Positions 8,774 to 17,779 of a stretch of 64,000 bases of DNA are shown here, in pieces (the first letter of the stretch is position 1; each line of letters starts with the position of its first letter). The notes under the pieces are model-generated. The model had not been told where the DNA came from, searched no databases, and was given only the letters and a program-made list of their open reading frames with translations. Source of the DNA: CAVWNR01 sp963756525 (lineage in GTDB: Bacteria; Actinomycetota; Actinomycetes; Mycobacteriales; Jatrophihabitantaceae); assembly GCA_963756525.1 (NCBI GenBank), contig CAVWNR010000001.1:1302001-1366000 (forward strand). The letters run 5' to 3'. A program made the translations under genes and the position numbers.

Positions 8774-8814
8774 ATTTGCGAGCCAATTCAAAGCGATTTT
8801 CGCGGCTCGCAAAT
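8774..8814. terminator. Inverted repeat between nadD and rsfS
   Basis: Eleven-base perfect arms ATTTGCGAGCC (8774-8784) and GGCTCGCAAAT (8804-8814) flank a 19-base loop that itself holds a small GCGA-TTTT-CGC hairpin. The stretch is AT-richer than its surroundings and lies 34 bases after the nadD stop, consistent with a transcript-end or processing hairpin. Confidence 0.45.
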
Positions 8815-8847
8815 GCCGAACTTCTCCAGCGCCACCGCTAAAAGGGG

Positions 8848-9462
8848 TCAGCCGACGATGCGGGCGTCGGCATCGTCGCGGTAGAGCCGGTGCTTGGCGA
8901 TGTACTGCACCACGCCGTCCGGGACCAGATACCAGATCGGGTGGCCCGCGGCGACCCGCTCCCGGCACGCGCTGGAGGAGATGGCCATCGCCGGCACGTC
9001 GACGAGCGTCACCGCGTCTGCCGGAAGGTGCGCGTCGGAGAGCAGGTACCCCGGGCGGGTCACGCCGATGAACCGCGCCATCCGAAGCGCGTCCTCGGCG
9101 TCCTTCCACGACAGGATCTGCGCCAGCGCATCGGCGCCGGTGATGAAGTACAGCTCGCAGCCCGGGCACAGCGCCGCGATGTCGCGGATCGTGTCGATCG
9201 TGTAGGTCGCGCCGGGCCGGTCGATGTCCACCCGGCTCACCCAGAACCGCGGGTTCGACGCCGTCGCGATCACCGTCATCAGGTAGCGGTGCTCGGCGGT
9301 GCTCACCTCGTCGGCGGCCTTCTGCCACGGCGCGCCGGTGGGCACGAAGATCACCTCGTCGAGGCCGAACTGCTCAGCGACCTCGCTCGCGGCGACCAGG
9401 TGCCCGTGATGGATGGGATCGAAGGTTCCGCCCATGATGCCGACCCGGCGCGGTGGCGTCAT
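8848..9462 (-). CDS. nadD: Nicotinate-nucleotide adenylyltransferase
   Basis: Converts nicotinate mononucleotide to deamido-NAD in NAD synthesis. The product is 204 residues from ATG 9462. The N-terminal nucleotide-binding motif GIMGGTFDPIHHGHL and the C-terminal AISSSACRERVAAG (the ISSTxxR motif) are both present. A longer open frame extends upstream to 9750 but the added residues are basic low-complexity sequence antisense to nothing conserved, so the short start is chosen. Confidence 0.93.
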   Translation of the reverse strand: MTPPRRVGIMGGTFDPIHHGHLVAASEVAEQFGLDEVIFVPTGAPWQKAADEVSTAEHRYLMTVIATASNPRFWVSRVDIDRPGATYTIDTIRDIAALCPGCELYFITGADALAQILSWKDAEDALRMARFIGVTRPGYLLSDAHLPADAVTLVDVPAMAISSSACRERVAAGHPIWYLVPDGVVQYIAKHRLYRDDADARIVG

Positions 9463-9662
9463 ACCCGGTGATCTTACGGACACCCGAACCGAGGACCGAC
9501 CCGCGGCCGGCGCCTGGCGGCGTCGGGCGGCGTGGCGACAAGCACTTTCGCCGAACTCGACCTGCCGCCGTCGGAGGCGGAGAATAGACGGTGTACTCGC
9601 CGTACTGCGGCACTCGGACCGATCCGATCCTGAGACGACGCTGACCGGTCTCATGTGCGGAA

Positions 9663-9699
9663 CGCGCACTACGGTGATTACGGTGTTACATAGTGCGCG
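9663..9699. promoter_or_regulatory. Nine-bp inverted repeat upstream of the DUF1707 gene
   Basis: CGCGCACTA (9663-9671) and TAGTGCGCG (9691-9699) are perfect complements separated by 19 bases, in the divergent nadD/DUF1707 spacer and 22 bases before the DUF1707 start. It may be an operator or an RNA hairpin; no regulator can be assigned. Confidence 0.35.
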
Positions 9700-9721
9700 T
9701 CCAAACGGGTGGTGACCAGGT

Positions 9722-10093
9722 ATGGGACAGGTAGCACTCCGGATCGGCAATGCCGAGCGCGAGCAGGCGGTAGCCGCACTCGCCGAGCACTACTCGGCCG
9801 GCCGGCTGGAGACCGACGAGTACACCGAACGGGTCGGGCGCGCCTATGCCGCCCGCTACCACGCCGACCTTGACGCGCTCTTCGCCGACCTGCCGCCGCT
9901 TGCCCCGCCGGCGCCTGCCCAGCTGCCGGCCCGACCGCGCGACGCCAGCAGGGCGCTTCGGGTCGTGTTGATCGTGGCCCTGATCGCGGCGTGCGCGGTC
10001 TGGGTTCAGCTCACTCGGGTACCGCCGTTCTTCGTCTTCCCCCTGGTCTGGTTCGTGCTCATCCGGGGGCGCCGCAACGGCTACCGCTGGTGA
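9722..10093 (+). CDS. DUF1707 domain membrane protein
   Basis: A 123-residue protein with an N-terminal DUF1707 (SHOCT-like) domain: LRIGNAEREQAVAALAEHYS ... GRLETDEYTERVGRAYAA, followed by a proline-rich hinge and two closely spaced transmembrane segments (about residues 79-97 and 102-115). DUF1707 proteins are common small actinobacterial membrane-associated proteins of unknown role. It is the only plus-strand gene in the first 25 kb and convergent with proA, whose stop is only 10 bases away. Confidence 0.85.
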   Translation: MGQVALRIGNAEREQAVAALAEHYSAGRLETDEYTERVGRAYAARYHADLDALFADLPPLAPPAPAQLPARPRDASRALRVVLIVALIAACAVWVQLTRVPPFFVFPLVWFVLIRGRRNGYRW

Positions 10094-10102
10094 GCGCCCC
10101 GC

Positions 10103-11368
10103 CTAACGGACCTGACCCTCGCCGGTAACCACCCACTTGGTCGACGTCAGCTCGGCCAGGCCCATCGGGCCGCGGGCGTGCAGCTTCTGCGTCGAAATAC
10201 CGATCTCCGCGCCGAACCCGAACTCCCCGCCGTCGGTGAATCGGGTGGAGGCGTTCACCATCACCGCCGCGGAGTCGACGCGGGCGGCGAACCGGTGCGC
10301 GACAGGCAGATCCCGGGTGACGATCGCCTCGGTATGCCCGGACGACCAGCGGCGGATGTGCGCGATGGCCTCGTCCACGTCGTCGACGACCCGCGCGGCC
10401 AGGTCGAGTGACAGATACTCCCGCGCCCAGTCTTCGTCGGTCGCGGGCTCGGCTCCGGCGGCCACGAAGGTGTCGTCGCCGTGCAGGGTGACGCCCTGGG
10501 CGGTGAGCGCAGCGGCGATCCGGGGTACGAACTGCCCCGCGACCGCCCGGTGCACGAGCAGCGTCTCGGCGGCGTTGCAGACGCTCGGCCGGGACACCTT
10601 CGCGTTGAGGACGATCCGTTCGGCCATGTCCAGGTCCGCGGCGGAGTCGACATACACGTGGACGTTGCCGACGCCCGTCTCGATCACCGGCACGGTCGAG
10701 TTCTCGACGACGTAGCCGATCAGCCCGGCACCGCCGCGCGGCACCACCAGGTCGACCAGGCCGCGGGCGCGCAGCAGGTAGCCGACGCTGGCTCGTTCGG
10801 TGCCGGGCACCAGTGCCACGGCATCCCTGGGCAGGCCGGCCTTTTCGGCCGCCGCGGCGAGCACGTCGACGAGCACCGAGTTGGAGCGGTAGGCCGACGC
10901 CGAACCCCGCAGCAGCGCGGCGTTGCCGCTCTTGAGCGCCAGCCCGGCCGCGTCGACAGTGACGTTCGGCCGCGCCTCGTAGACGATCGCCACCACGCCG
11001 AACGGCACCCGCAGCTGCCGGATCTCCAGCCCGTTGGGCCGGGTGTAGCCGCGCACCACCTCGCCGACCGGGTCGGGGAGCGCGGCGACGTCGCGCAGCC
11101 CGTCGGCCATCGCCGCGACGCGCTCGGCGGTCAGCGTCAGCCGGTCGAGCAGGGAGCCAGCGGTGCCCGCCGACCGCTCCGCCTCGACGTCCTCGGCGTT
11201 GGCCGCGAGCACCGAGTCGGTGCCCGCGACGAGGGCGTCGGCCATCTCGTGCAGGGCGGCGTCCTTCTGCAGGCGGGTCGCGACCGCTAGCTCGGCGGCG
11301 GCTTCGCGCGCCCGGGCGGCCACCGCGCGGACGTCGGCTTCGGTCGTCGTCGTGTCGGAGCTCGTCAT
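10103..11368 (-). CDS. proA: Gamma-glutamyl phosphate reductase
   Basis: Second step of proline synthesis, reducing glutamyl 5-phosphate to the semialdehyde with NADPH. The product is 421 residues and shows the aldehyde-dehydrogenase-like fold with the catalytic cysteine in SRPSVCNAAETLLVH and the GGEFGFGAEIGISTQKLHARGPMGL signature near the C-terminus (shown in part). It lies 29 bases downstream of proB, which makes the previous substrate, so the two are very likely co-transcribed. Confidence 0.96.
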   Translation of the reverse strand: MTSSDTTTTEADVRAVAARAREAAAELAVATRLQKDAALHEMADALVAGTDSVLAANAEDVEAERSAGTAGSLLDRLTLTAERVAAMADGLRDVAALPDPVGEVVRGYTRPNGLEIRQLRVPFGVVAIVYEARPNVTVDAAGLALKSGNAALLRGSASAYRSNSVLVDVLAAAAEKAGLPRDAVALVPGTERASVGYLLRARGLVDLVVPRGGAGLIGYVVENSTVPVIETGVGNVHVYVDSAADLDMAERIVLNAKVSRPSVCNAAETLLVHRAVAGQFVPRIAAALTAQGVTLHGDDTFVAAGAEPATDEDWAREYLSLDLAARVVDDVDEAIAHIRRWSSGHTEAIVTRDLPVAHRFAARVDSAAVMVNASTRFTDGGEFGFGAEIGISTQKLHARGPMGLAELTSTKWVVTGEGQVR

Positions 11369-11397
11369 TGCGCCAGGCTACGACGGCCGGTTGCCGG

Positions 11398-12501
11398 TTA
11401 CAGCAGTACCAGGTCGTCGCGGTGGACGACCTCGCGACGGAACTCTGCCGGCAGGTCAGCGGTCTTGCGCCCCAGCAACGCTGGCAGGTCGGCCGCGTCA
11501 TATCCGACCAGGCCGCGCCCGACGGGCGTGCCGTCCGGGTCGGCCAGCTCGACCGGGTCGCCGGAGTAGAAGTCACCGCTGACGGCGGTCACCCCGGCGG
11601 GCAGCAGCGACATCCGCCGTTGGACCACCGCCGCGACGGCGCCGGCGTCGAGCACCAGCCGGCCGCGCGGCGTGGTCGCGTGGCGCAGCCAGAACAGCCG
11701 CGACGCGCTGCGGTCCCCGGACGGATGGAACAGCGTTCCGGCGTTACCGGCGAGCGCCTGGCCGACCGACGCGGCGGAGCCCAGCAGCACCGGGATCCCC
11801 TCGCTCGTCGCGATCGCCGCGGCGTCGACCTTGGTCACCATCCCGCCCGAGCCGACGTGGCTCCCGGTGCGGCTGATCCGCACCCCGTCCAACTCGGCGA
11901 ACGAGCGCACCTCGGCGATCAGCTGCGAGCCGGGCCGGCCGGGCCGGCCGGAGTAGAGGCCGTCGACATCGGACAGCAGCACCAGCGCGTCGGCGCGGAC
12001 GAGATGCGCGACCAGCGCGGCGAGCCGGTCGTTGTCACCGAAGCGGATCTCGTGCGTGGCGACGGTGTCGTTCTCGTTGACGATGGGGATGACGCCGAGC
12101 GCGAGCAGCCGCTCCAGCGTCCGGTTGGCATTGCGGTAGTGGCCGCGGCGGTGCAGGTCGTCGGCGGTGAGCAGCACCTGCCCCACCCGCAGGCCGTACC
12201 GGGCGAACGACGCGGCATAACGCTCGGCGAGCAGCAGCTGCCCGACGCTCGCCGCCGCCTGCTGGTTGGCCAGGTCGCGGGGCCGGGCGTGCAGGCCGAG
12301 CGGCCCGATGCCCGCGGCGATCGCGCCGGACGAGACGAGCACCAGCTCGCGGCCCTGCGCGCGCCGGGCGGCGAGCGCGTCCACCAGCCCGTCCAGCCGA
12401 TGCGGGTCCAGCCGGCCGTGCGAGGTGAGCGACGACGAGCCGACCTTGACAACCGTCCGCCGCGCGCCGGCGACCGCGGCTCGTGCATCCGGGACGGTCA
12501 T
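11398..12501 (-). CDS. proB: Glutamate 5-kinase
   Basis: First step of proline synthesis, normally feedback-inhibited by proline. The 367-residue product from ATG 12501 has an amino-acid kinase domain (VVKVGSSSLT at the start, NENDTVAT and FGDNDRLAALVA in the middle, SHVGSGGMVTKVDAA) and a C-terminal PUA domain from about residue 270. Its ATG overlaps the obg stop by four bases (ATGA), so it is coupled to the GTPase gene. A longer open frame into obg exists but is not coding. Confidence 0.96.
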   Translation of the reverse strand: MTVPDARAAVAGARRTVVKVGSSSLTSHGRLDPHRLDGLVDALAARRAQGRELVLVSSGAIAAGIGPLGLHARPRDLANQQAAASVGQLLLAERYAASFARYGLRVGQVLLTADDLHRRGHYRNANRTLERLLALGVIPIVNENDTVATHEIRFGDNDRLAALVAHLVRADALVLLSDVDGLYSGRPGRPGSQLIAEVRSFAELDGVRISRTGSHVGSGGMVTKVDAAAIATSEGIPVLLGSAASVGQALAGNAGTLFHPSGDRSASRLFWLRHATTPRGRLVLDAGAVAAVVQRRMSLLPAGVTAVSGDFYSGDPVELADPDGTPVGRGLVGYDAADLPALLGRKTADLPAEFRREVVHRDDLVLL

Positions 12502-13925
12502 CCGTCGTCCGCGTCGTCGCTCGCCGCTGGGACGCGGCGGGCTTTCTTCGCGGCCAGCCGCGCGGCGGCGCCCACGCGGGTCGGCTCCTCGAGCCGCTCG
12601 TCCGCGCCGCGGCGGGTCGGCAGGTACTCGGCGCCGGCGGGCTGGAAGTCGAACGTGACCCCGCCGATGCTCACCGCCGCACCGGGCGCTGCCCCCTGGC
12701 GCGCCAGCTCGTCCTCGACGCCGAGTCGGGCCAGCCGGTCGGCGAGATAACCCACGGCCTCGTCGTTGTCGAAGTTCGTCTGGCGCACCCACCGCTCCGG
12801 CTTGGCACCGTGCACGACGAACCCGTCGCCTTCGGCCGCGACCGTGAAGCCGGCATCGTCGACGGGCGTCGGGTGCAGCACGATGCGAGCCGGTTCGGGA
12901 GCCGGGCGGGTGGCACGATCGGCCTGCACAGCGGCGGCCAGCGCGTACGTCAGCTCACGCAGCCCGGCGTGGCTGGCAGCGGAGACCTCGAACACACGCA
13001 GCCCGCGCGCCTCCAGGTCCGGCCGCACGAGCACGGCGAGCTCGGCCGCCTCGGGAATGTCCACCTTGTTGAGCGCGACCAGCCGCGGCCGGACGAGCAG
13101 ATCGCCGAACGTTCCCCGGTACTGGGCCAGTTCGGACTCGATCGCGTCGAGGTCGCTGATCGGGTCGCGGCCCGGTTCGAGGGTGGCGCAGTCGATGACG
13201 TGCAGCAGCACGGCGCACCGCTCGACGTGGCGCAGGAAGTCCAGGCCGAGGCCCCTGCCCTGCGCCGCACCGGGGATCAGTCCCGGCACGTCGGCGACGG
13301 TAAAGGTCGTGTCCCCCGCGCTCACCACACCGAGGTTGGGGGCGAGCGTGGTGAACGGATAGTCGGCGATCTTGGGACGGGCGGCTGACATCGCGGCGAT
13401 CAGCGACGACTTGCCGGCACTGGGGAATCCGACCAGCCCGACGTCGGCGACACTTTTCAACTCGAGGACGACGTCGCGGGCTTCGCCGGGCTCGCCGAGC
13501 AGCGCGAACCCGGGAGCCTTGCGTCGAGGGGACGCCAGCGCGGCGTTGCCGAGACCGCCGCGCCCGCCCCGCGCCGCCACGAACTTTGTGCCCGCACCGG
13601 TCAGGTCGCCGAGAACTTCGCCGTGGCCGTCGAGGACGACCGTGCCGTCGGGCACCCGCAGTTCCAGGTCGGCGCCGTCGGCGCCGTTGCGGTTGCTGCC
13701 CGCGCCCTGCTTGCCGTTGCCGGCGCGCTGGTGCGGGTGGAAGTGGAAGTCGAGCAACGTGTGCACGTTCGGGTCGACGACCAGGACCACGTCGCCGCCG
13801 CTGCCGCCGTTGCCGCCGTCCGGTCCGCCGAGCGGCTTGAACTTCTCCCGGTGGATGGAGGCCACGCCGTGGCCGCCGTCGCCGGCGGCAACGTGCAGCA
13901 CAACGCGGTCGACGAAGCTCGCCAC
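12498..13925 (-). CDS. obgE: GTPase ObgE/CgtA
   Basis: Ribosome-assembly and stress-linked GTPase of 475 residues. The glycine-rich Obg fold occupies about residues 1-160 (GGPDGGNGGSGGDVVLVVD), the G domain follows with G1 GFPSAGKSS, G3 DVPGLIPGA and G4 NKVD, and a C-terminal OCT domain carries DEAVGYLADRLARLGVE before a basic tail. It lies 55 bases after rpmA, the almost universal rplU-rpmA-obg order, and overlaps proB. Confidence 0.97.
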   Translation of the reverse strand: MASFVDRVVLHVAAGDGGHGVASIHREKFKPLGGPDGGNGGSGGDVVLVVDPNVHTLLDFHFHPHQRAGNGKQGAGSNRNGADGADLELRVPDGTVVLDGHGEVLGDLTGAGTKFVAARGGRGGLGNAALASPRRKAPGFALLGEPGEARDVVLELKSVADVGLVGFPSAGKSSLIAAMSAARPKIADYPFTTLAPNLGVVSAGDTTFTVADVPGLIPGAAQGRGLGLDFLRHVERCAVLLHVIDCATLEPGRDPISDLDAIESELAQYRGTFGDLLVRPRLVALNKVDIPEAAELAVLVRPDLEARGLRVFEVSAASHAGLRELTYALAAAVQADRATRPAPEPARIVLHPTPVDDAGFTVAAEGDGFVVHGAKPERWVRQTNFDNDEAVGYLADRLARLGVEDELARQGAAPGAAVSIGGVTFDFQPAGAEYLPTRRGADERLEEPTRVGAAARLAAKKARRVPAASDDADDG

Positions 13926-13980
13926 GCTGGCACCTCACCCTCCGGCGTCACGCCGGATCCGTCGCCTGATCGGCGGCCGC

Positions 13981-14235
13981 TCAGGCCCCCGGGACGACGC
14001 TGACCGTCTTGCGGCCGCGCGACTCACCGAAGAAGACGCTGCCTTCGACAAGGGCGAACAGCGTGTCGTCGCCGCCGCGGCCGACCCCCGAACCGGGGTG
14101 GAACTTGGTGCCGCGCTGGCGGACGAGGATCTCACCGGCGTTCACGGTCTGGCCGCCGAAGCGTTTCACGCCGAGCCGCTGCGCGTTGGAGTCTCGGCCG
14201 TTGCGCGAGCTGGACGCGCCCTTCTTGTGTGCCAT
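13981..14235 (-). CDS. rpmA: 50S ribosomal protein L27
   Basis: An 84-residue ribosomal protein bL27 whose N-terminus reaches the peptidyl-transferase centre. The sequence MAHKKGASSSRNGRDSNAQ is the mature form without the cleaved extension of Firmicutes. Its ATG overlaps the rplU stop by one base (TAATG). Confidence 0.98.
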   Translation of the reverse strand: MAHKKGASSSRNGRDSNAQRLGVKRFGGQTVNAGEILVRQRGTKFHPGSGVGRGGDDTLFALVEGSVFFGESRGRKTVSVVPGA

Positions 14236-14552
14236 TACTTCGTCCCTGCCGCGATGTGGGTGACCTTCAGCTGGGTCAGCTTCTGCCGGTGACCCATCCG
14301 CTTGTGGTAGCCGGTCTTGTTCTTGAACTTGTGGATGACGATCTTGGGTCCCTTGGTCTGCGCGAGCACCTCGGCGGTGACAGCCACGTCGGCCAACTGC
14401 GCGGCGTCGTGGGTGACCGTCTCACCGTCGACGAGCAGGACGGCAGGAAGGGTCACGCTGTCGCCCGGCGCGCCGGTCAGCCGCTCGACCGAGACGACGT
14501 CGCCGACGGCGACCCGGTACTGCTTGCCGCCGGTCTTGACGATGGCGTACAT
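14235..14552 (-). CDS. rplU: 50S ribosomal protein L21
   Basis: A 105-residue ribosomal protein bL21 starting MYAIVKTGGKQYRV at ATG 14552; an ATG four codons upstream is also open but is not the family start. The C-terminal KFKNKTGYHKRMGHRQ signature is intact. A GCAGGAG-type ribosome binding site lies upstream. First gene of the rplU-rpmA-obg-proB-proA run. Confidence 0.97.
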   Translation of the reverse strand: MYAIVKTGGKQYRVAVGDVVSVERLTGAPGDSVTLPAVLLVDGETVTHDAAQLADVAVTAEVLAQTKGPKIVIHKFKNKTGYHKRMGHRQKLTQLKVTHIAAGTK

Positions 14553-14616
14553 CGCGGACTTCACTCCTGCCTGCCGAACACGAAGGGCGCGGCGCCGCTT
14601 CGGGGCACACGCAGCA

Positions 14617-14640
14617 ACGGCCCACCGCGCGATGGGCCGT
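14617..14640 (-). promoter_or_regulatory. Hairpin in the rplU upstream region
   Basis: ACGGCCCA (14617-14624) and TGGGCCGT (14633-14640) form a perfect 8-bp stem about 65 bases before the rplU start. It may belong to the rplU 5' leader, as leader structures are common in front of ribosomal protein genes. No match to a named leader family can be claimed. Confidence 0.35.
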
Positions 14641-14831
14641 CCTACAGACTACGGCACGCCCGGCGAGGCAGGCAAAGCCGCCGCGGCGATCGCCACGCCG
14701 AGCGGCGTCTGCGGCCGCCGGCGACCTGGCGGTGGCTCGCTTTCAAAAGGACGGCTCGTCGGTGCCGGTCGCGCCGCCGATAGGCGCGGTGGCGCAGCAC
14801 TAGTTCATGTCGGGGTGGCGATTTCGACAGC

Positions 14832-17633
14832 TCAGGTGTCGGCGGTCGCCGGTGGCCCGGCGGGGCGGCTCGCGGCCCGGCGCCGGCCCCGGCGTGGGGT
14901 CGGCGCGTGCGGCGGGGCACCGGTTTGGTCCGCGTCTGGCGACAGCTCCCCGACGCCGTCCGGAGCGGGCTCGGTGACACCTGTCGCTCCGTCCGCACCG
15001 CTCGTCGCCGCCGTGGCGCCGGCGGCGAGCCCCGACACCGCCTCGCCCAGGTCCGGTACGGATGTGATCTCGACGCCGGGCGGCCCGCCGTCGGCAAGGG
15101 CGTCGGCGTCGTCGGCGTCGGCGTCGGCGTCGTGATGCAGCACGCCGGCGATCACCGCCATCGCATCGGCAGCCGCCTTGCGCTGCTCCTCGTTCAGCGC
15201 GGGCTCTTCGGTTTCGGCGGCCTTCCTGCCGCGCTTCGCCTTGCGTGCGGGCGCCTTCTCGGCGCCGACGGCCTCGTCGCGGCGCTTGTCGACCGGCTCG
15301 CAGTGCACGATCAGGCCCCGTCCGCTGCAGGTCGGGCACGGCTCGCTGAACGCCTCCAGCAAGCCCTCCCCGACCCGCTTACGGGTCATCTGCACCAGCC
15401 CCAGCGAGGTCACCTCCGCGACCTGATGCTTGGTGCGGTCCCGGCCGAGGCATTCGGTGAGCCGCCGCAGCACCAGCTCCCGGTTCGACTCCAGCACCAT
15501 GTCGATGAAGTCGATGACGATGATCCCGCCGACGTCGCGCAGCCGCAGCTGACGGACGACCTCCTCGGCCGCCTCGATGTTGTTGCGGGTGACCGTCTGC
15601 TCGAGATTCCCGCCCGCGCCGACGAACTTGCCGGTGTTGACGTCGATCACGGTCATCGCCTCGGTGCGGTCGATGACCAGTGACCCGCCGGATGGCAGGT
15701 ACACCTTGCGGTCGAGCGCCTTCGCGAGCTGCTCGTCGATGCGCAGGTCGTGGAAGAGGTCCGATTCGCCGCTGTGCCTGCTGATCCGGTCGGCGAGGTC
15801 GGGCGCCACGTCGTTCAGGTAGCCGGAGACGGTCTGCCACGCGTCGGCACCCTGCACGAGGAGTTGCTTGAAGTCTTCGTTGAAGACGTCTCGTACGACG
15901 CGGATGGCCAGATCCGGCTCGCCGTGGACCAGCGTGGGTGGGTTCTTGGTCTGCTTGGCGCTCGCCTCGATCTTCTGCCACTGCGCCTTGAGTCGCTCGA
16001 CGTCGTGGGTCAGCTCCTGCTCGCTCGCGCCCTCAGCGGCGGTGCGGACGATGACGCCGGCGTCCTCGGGGACGATCTTCTTCAGGATCGCCTTGAGCCG
16101 GTGCCGTTCGGTGTCGGGGAGCTTGCGGCTGATCCCCGTCATGGCGCCGCCCGGCACGTACACGAGGAAGCGTCCGGGCAGCGAGATCTGGCTGGTGAGC
16201 CGGGCGCCCTTGTGGGCGATCGGGTCCTTGGTGACCTGCACCAGCACCGTGTCACCGGAGTTGAGCGCGCTCTCGATCGCCCGCGACTTACCCTCCAGCC
16301 CGGCGGCGTCCCAGTTGACCTCGCCCGCGTACAGCACGCCGTTGCGGCCCTTGCCGATGTCGACAAACGCCGCCTCCATGCTGGGCAGCACGTTCTGCAC
16401 CCGACCGAGGTAGACGTTGCCGACGTAGGACGCGGTGCTCGCTCGGGTGACGTAGTGCTCGACCAGCATGCCGTCCTCGAGCACGGCGATCTGGGTCCGA
16501 TCGCCGAGCTCGCGCACCGCCATCACCCGTTCGACCGACTCCCGCCTGGCCAGGAACTCCGCCTCGGTGAGGATCGGCGGCCGGCGCCGGCCCGAGTCGC
16601 GCCCGTCCCGGCGCCGCTGCCGCTTGGCCTCGAGCCGGGTCGAGCCCTTGACGCCCCGGACCCCGTCGTCGCCCTCGTCCTTGGGGCGCGACTCCCGCAC
16701 GTGCACCACGGTGGGGACCTCGTCGGCGGCCTCGACGGGTTCGGTGACGTCGTCGGCCGCTTCGCCGGACCGGCGGCGTCGCCGCCGGCGGCGGCGCGAC
16801 GGTCCCGCGGTGTGCTCTTCCTCAGCCGCCTCCTCGTCGTGCTCCTCGTCCTCCGCGTCGGCTGCTTCCCCCTCGTCAGATGCCTCGGCGGACGCCTCGT
16901 CGCCGTCCTCGCGGGCTCGCCCACCGCGGCCCCGGCGGCGGCGCCGGCGGCGGCGCGCCCCGGTCGCTTCCTCGGCGGCGACCTCGCGGACCTCCTCGGG
17001 CTCCTCGACCGCCTCGGCGGCCACCTCGTCCTGGGCTTCCTGCTCGTCCCCGGCTGGGGCGACCGGCGGGCTGATGGCCGGCTCGACGTCAGCATCGTGT
17101 GCCGACGGCGGACCGGCCGGCGCGGTGGCCACCCGGCGCCGGCGCGTGGGGGCGGCGGTCGGCGCGGGCGCGACAAAGACGACTCCGGGCGCCGCGGGCG
17201 CGGCCGGCGCGGCCGGCTCCGCCGGCTCGGCCGACGTGGCTGGCTCCGCCGACGAAAGTGCGTCCGCCTCCGCGGTCGGCGGCGTCGCGGCTTTGGCCCG
17301 GCTGGGCCGGCGGCGGCGCGGCGCCTCCGCGGCGGTGTCCGCCGCTGCCGTCGCGGATGGGGCCGCCTCGCCGGCGGGCACCGGCTCCGGCGCGGCCTTC
17401 TTCGCGGCTCGCCGCCTAGGCGCCGGCGCTGCGGCCTCGGCCGGCGCGGCTGCGCCGGTGACAGCCGCTGCCGGTTCACCGCCGTCGGTCGCGACCTTCT
17501 TCGCCGCGGTCTTGCGTGGGCGGGCGGCCTTGCGCGGCGGCTGCGCAGCTACCGCGGCTTGCTCGGTGCTCCCTCCGTCAGTGCTCGGCGGGGGGCTCTG
17601 GGATGGTGTGCGTGGATCGTCGGATTCGAGCAT
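14832..17633 (-). CDS. rne: Ribonuclease E/G with long low-complexity N-terminal extension
   Basis: Main endoribonuclease of mRNA decay and rRNA/tRNA processing, 933 residues from ATG 17633 (MLESDDP). About 370 N-terminal residues are Ala/Pro/Arg/Glu-rich with runs of eight or more arginines and acidic blocks; the catalytic part follows with the S1 domain (YVGNVYLGRVQNVLPSMEAA), the metal-binding aspartate in GGIIVIDFIDM and the zinc-link CPTCSGRG. The long disordered N-terminal arm is typical of actinobacterial RNase E. A further 38 codons are open upstream but look non-coding. Confidence 0.94.
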   Translation of the reverse strand: MLESDDPRTPSQSPPPSTDGGSTEQAAVAAQPPRKAARPRKTAAKKVATDGGEPAAAVTGAAAPAEAAAPAPRRRAAKKAAPEPVPAGEAAPSATAAADTAAEAPRRRRPSRAKAATPPTAEADALSSAEPATSAEPAEPAAPAAPAAPGVVFVAPAPTAAPTRRRRVATAPAGPPSAHDADVEPAISPPVAPAGDEQEAQDEVAAEAVEEPEEVREVAAEEATGARRRRRRRRGRGGRAREDGDEASAEASDEGEAADAEDEEHDEEAAEEEHTAGPSRRRRRRRRRSGEAADDVTEPVEAADEVPTVVHVRESRPKDEGDDGVRGVKGSTRLEAKRQRRRDGRDSGRRRPPILTEAEFLARRESVERVMAVRELGDRTQIAVLEDGMLVEHYVTRASTASYVGNVYLGRVQNVLPSMEAAFVDIGKGRNGVLYAGEVNWDAAGLEGKSRAIESALNSGDTVLVQVTKDPIAHKGARLTSQISLPGRFLVYVPGGAMTGISRKLPDTERHRLKAILKKIVPEDAGVIVRTAAEGASEQELTHDVERLKAQWQKIEASAKQTKNPPTLVHGEPDLAIRVVRDVFNEDFKQLLVQGADAWQTVSGYLNDVAPDLADRISRHSGESDLFHDLRIDEQLAKALDRKVYLPSGGSLVIDRTEAMTVIDVNTGKFVGAGGNLEQTVTRNNIEAAEEVVRQLRLRDVGGIIVIDFIDMVLESNRELVLRRLTECLGRDRTKHQVAEVTSLGLVQMTRKRVGEGLLEAFSEPCPTCSGRGLIVHCEPVDKRRDEAVGAEKAPARKAKRGRKAAETEEPALNEEQRKAAADAMAVIAGVLHHDADADADDADALADGGPPGVEITSVPDLGEAVSGLAAGATAATSGADGATGVTEPAPDGVGELSPDADQTGAPPHAPTPRRGRRRAASRPAGPPATADT

Positions 17634-17779
17634 CGGCTCGGTTCGCTCCGTTCGGCCTTCGGGCGCGGCGCGCCGGGTCGGCGAGCCGCGACCGCACGAA
17701 GGCGGTTGTGGCGGGCGCACCCGTGGGCGCGCCTGCGAAGTCTGCATCGGGGCGGCGAGGGCGCCGTCCCGGTCTGGAA

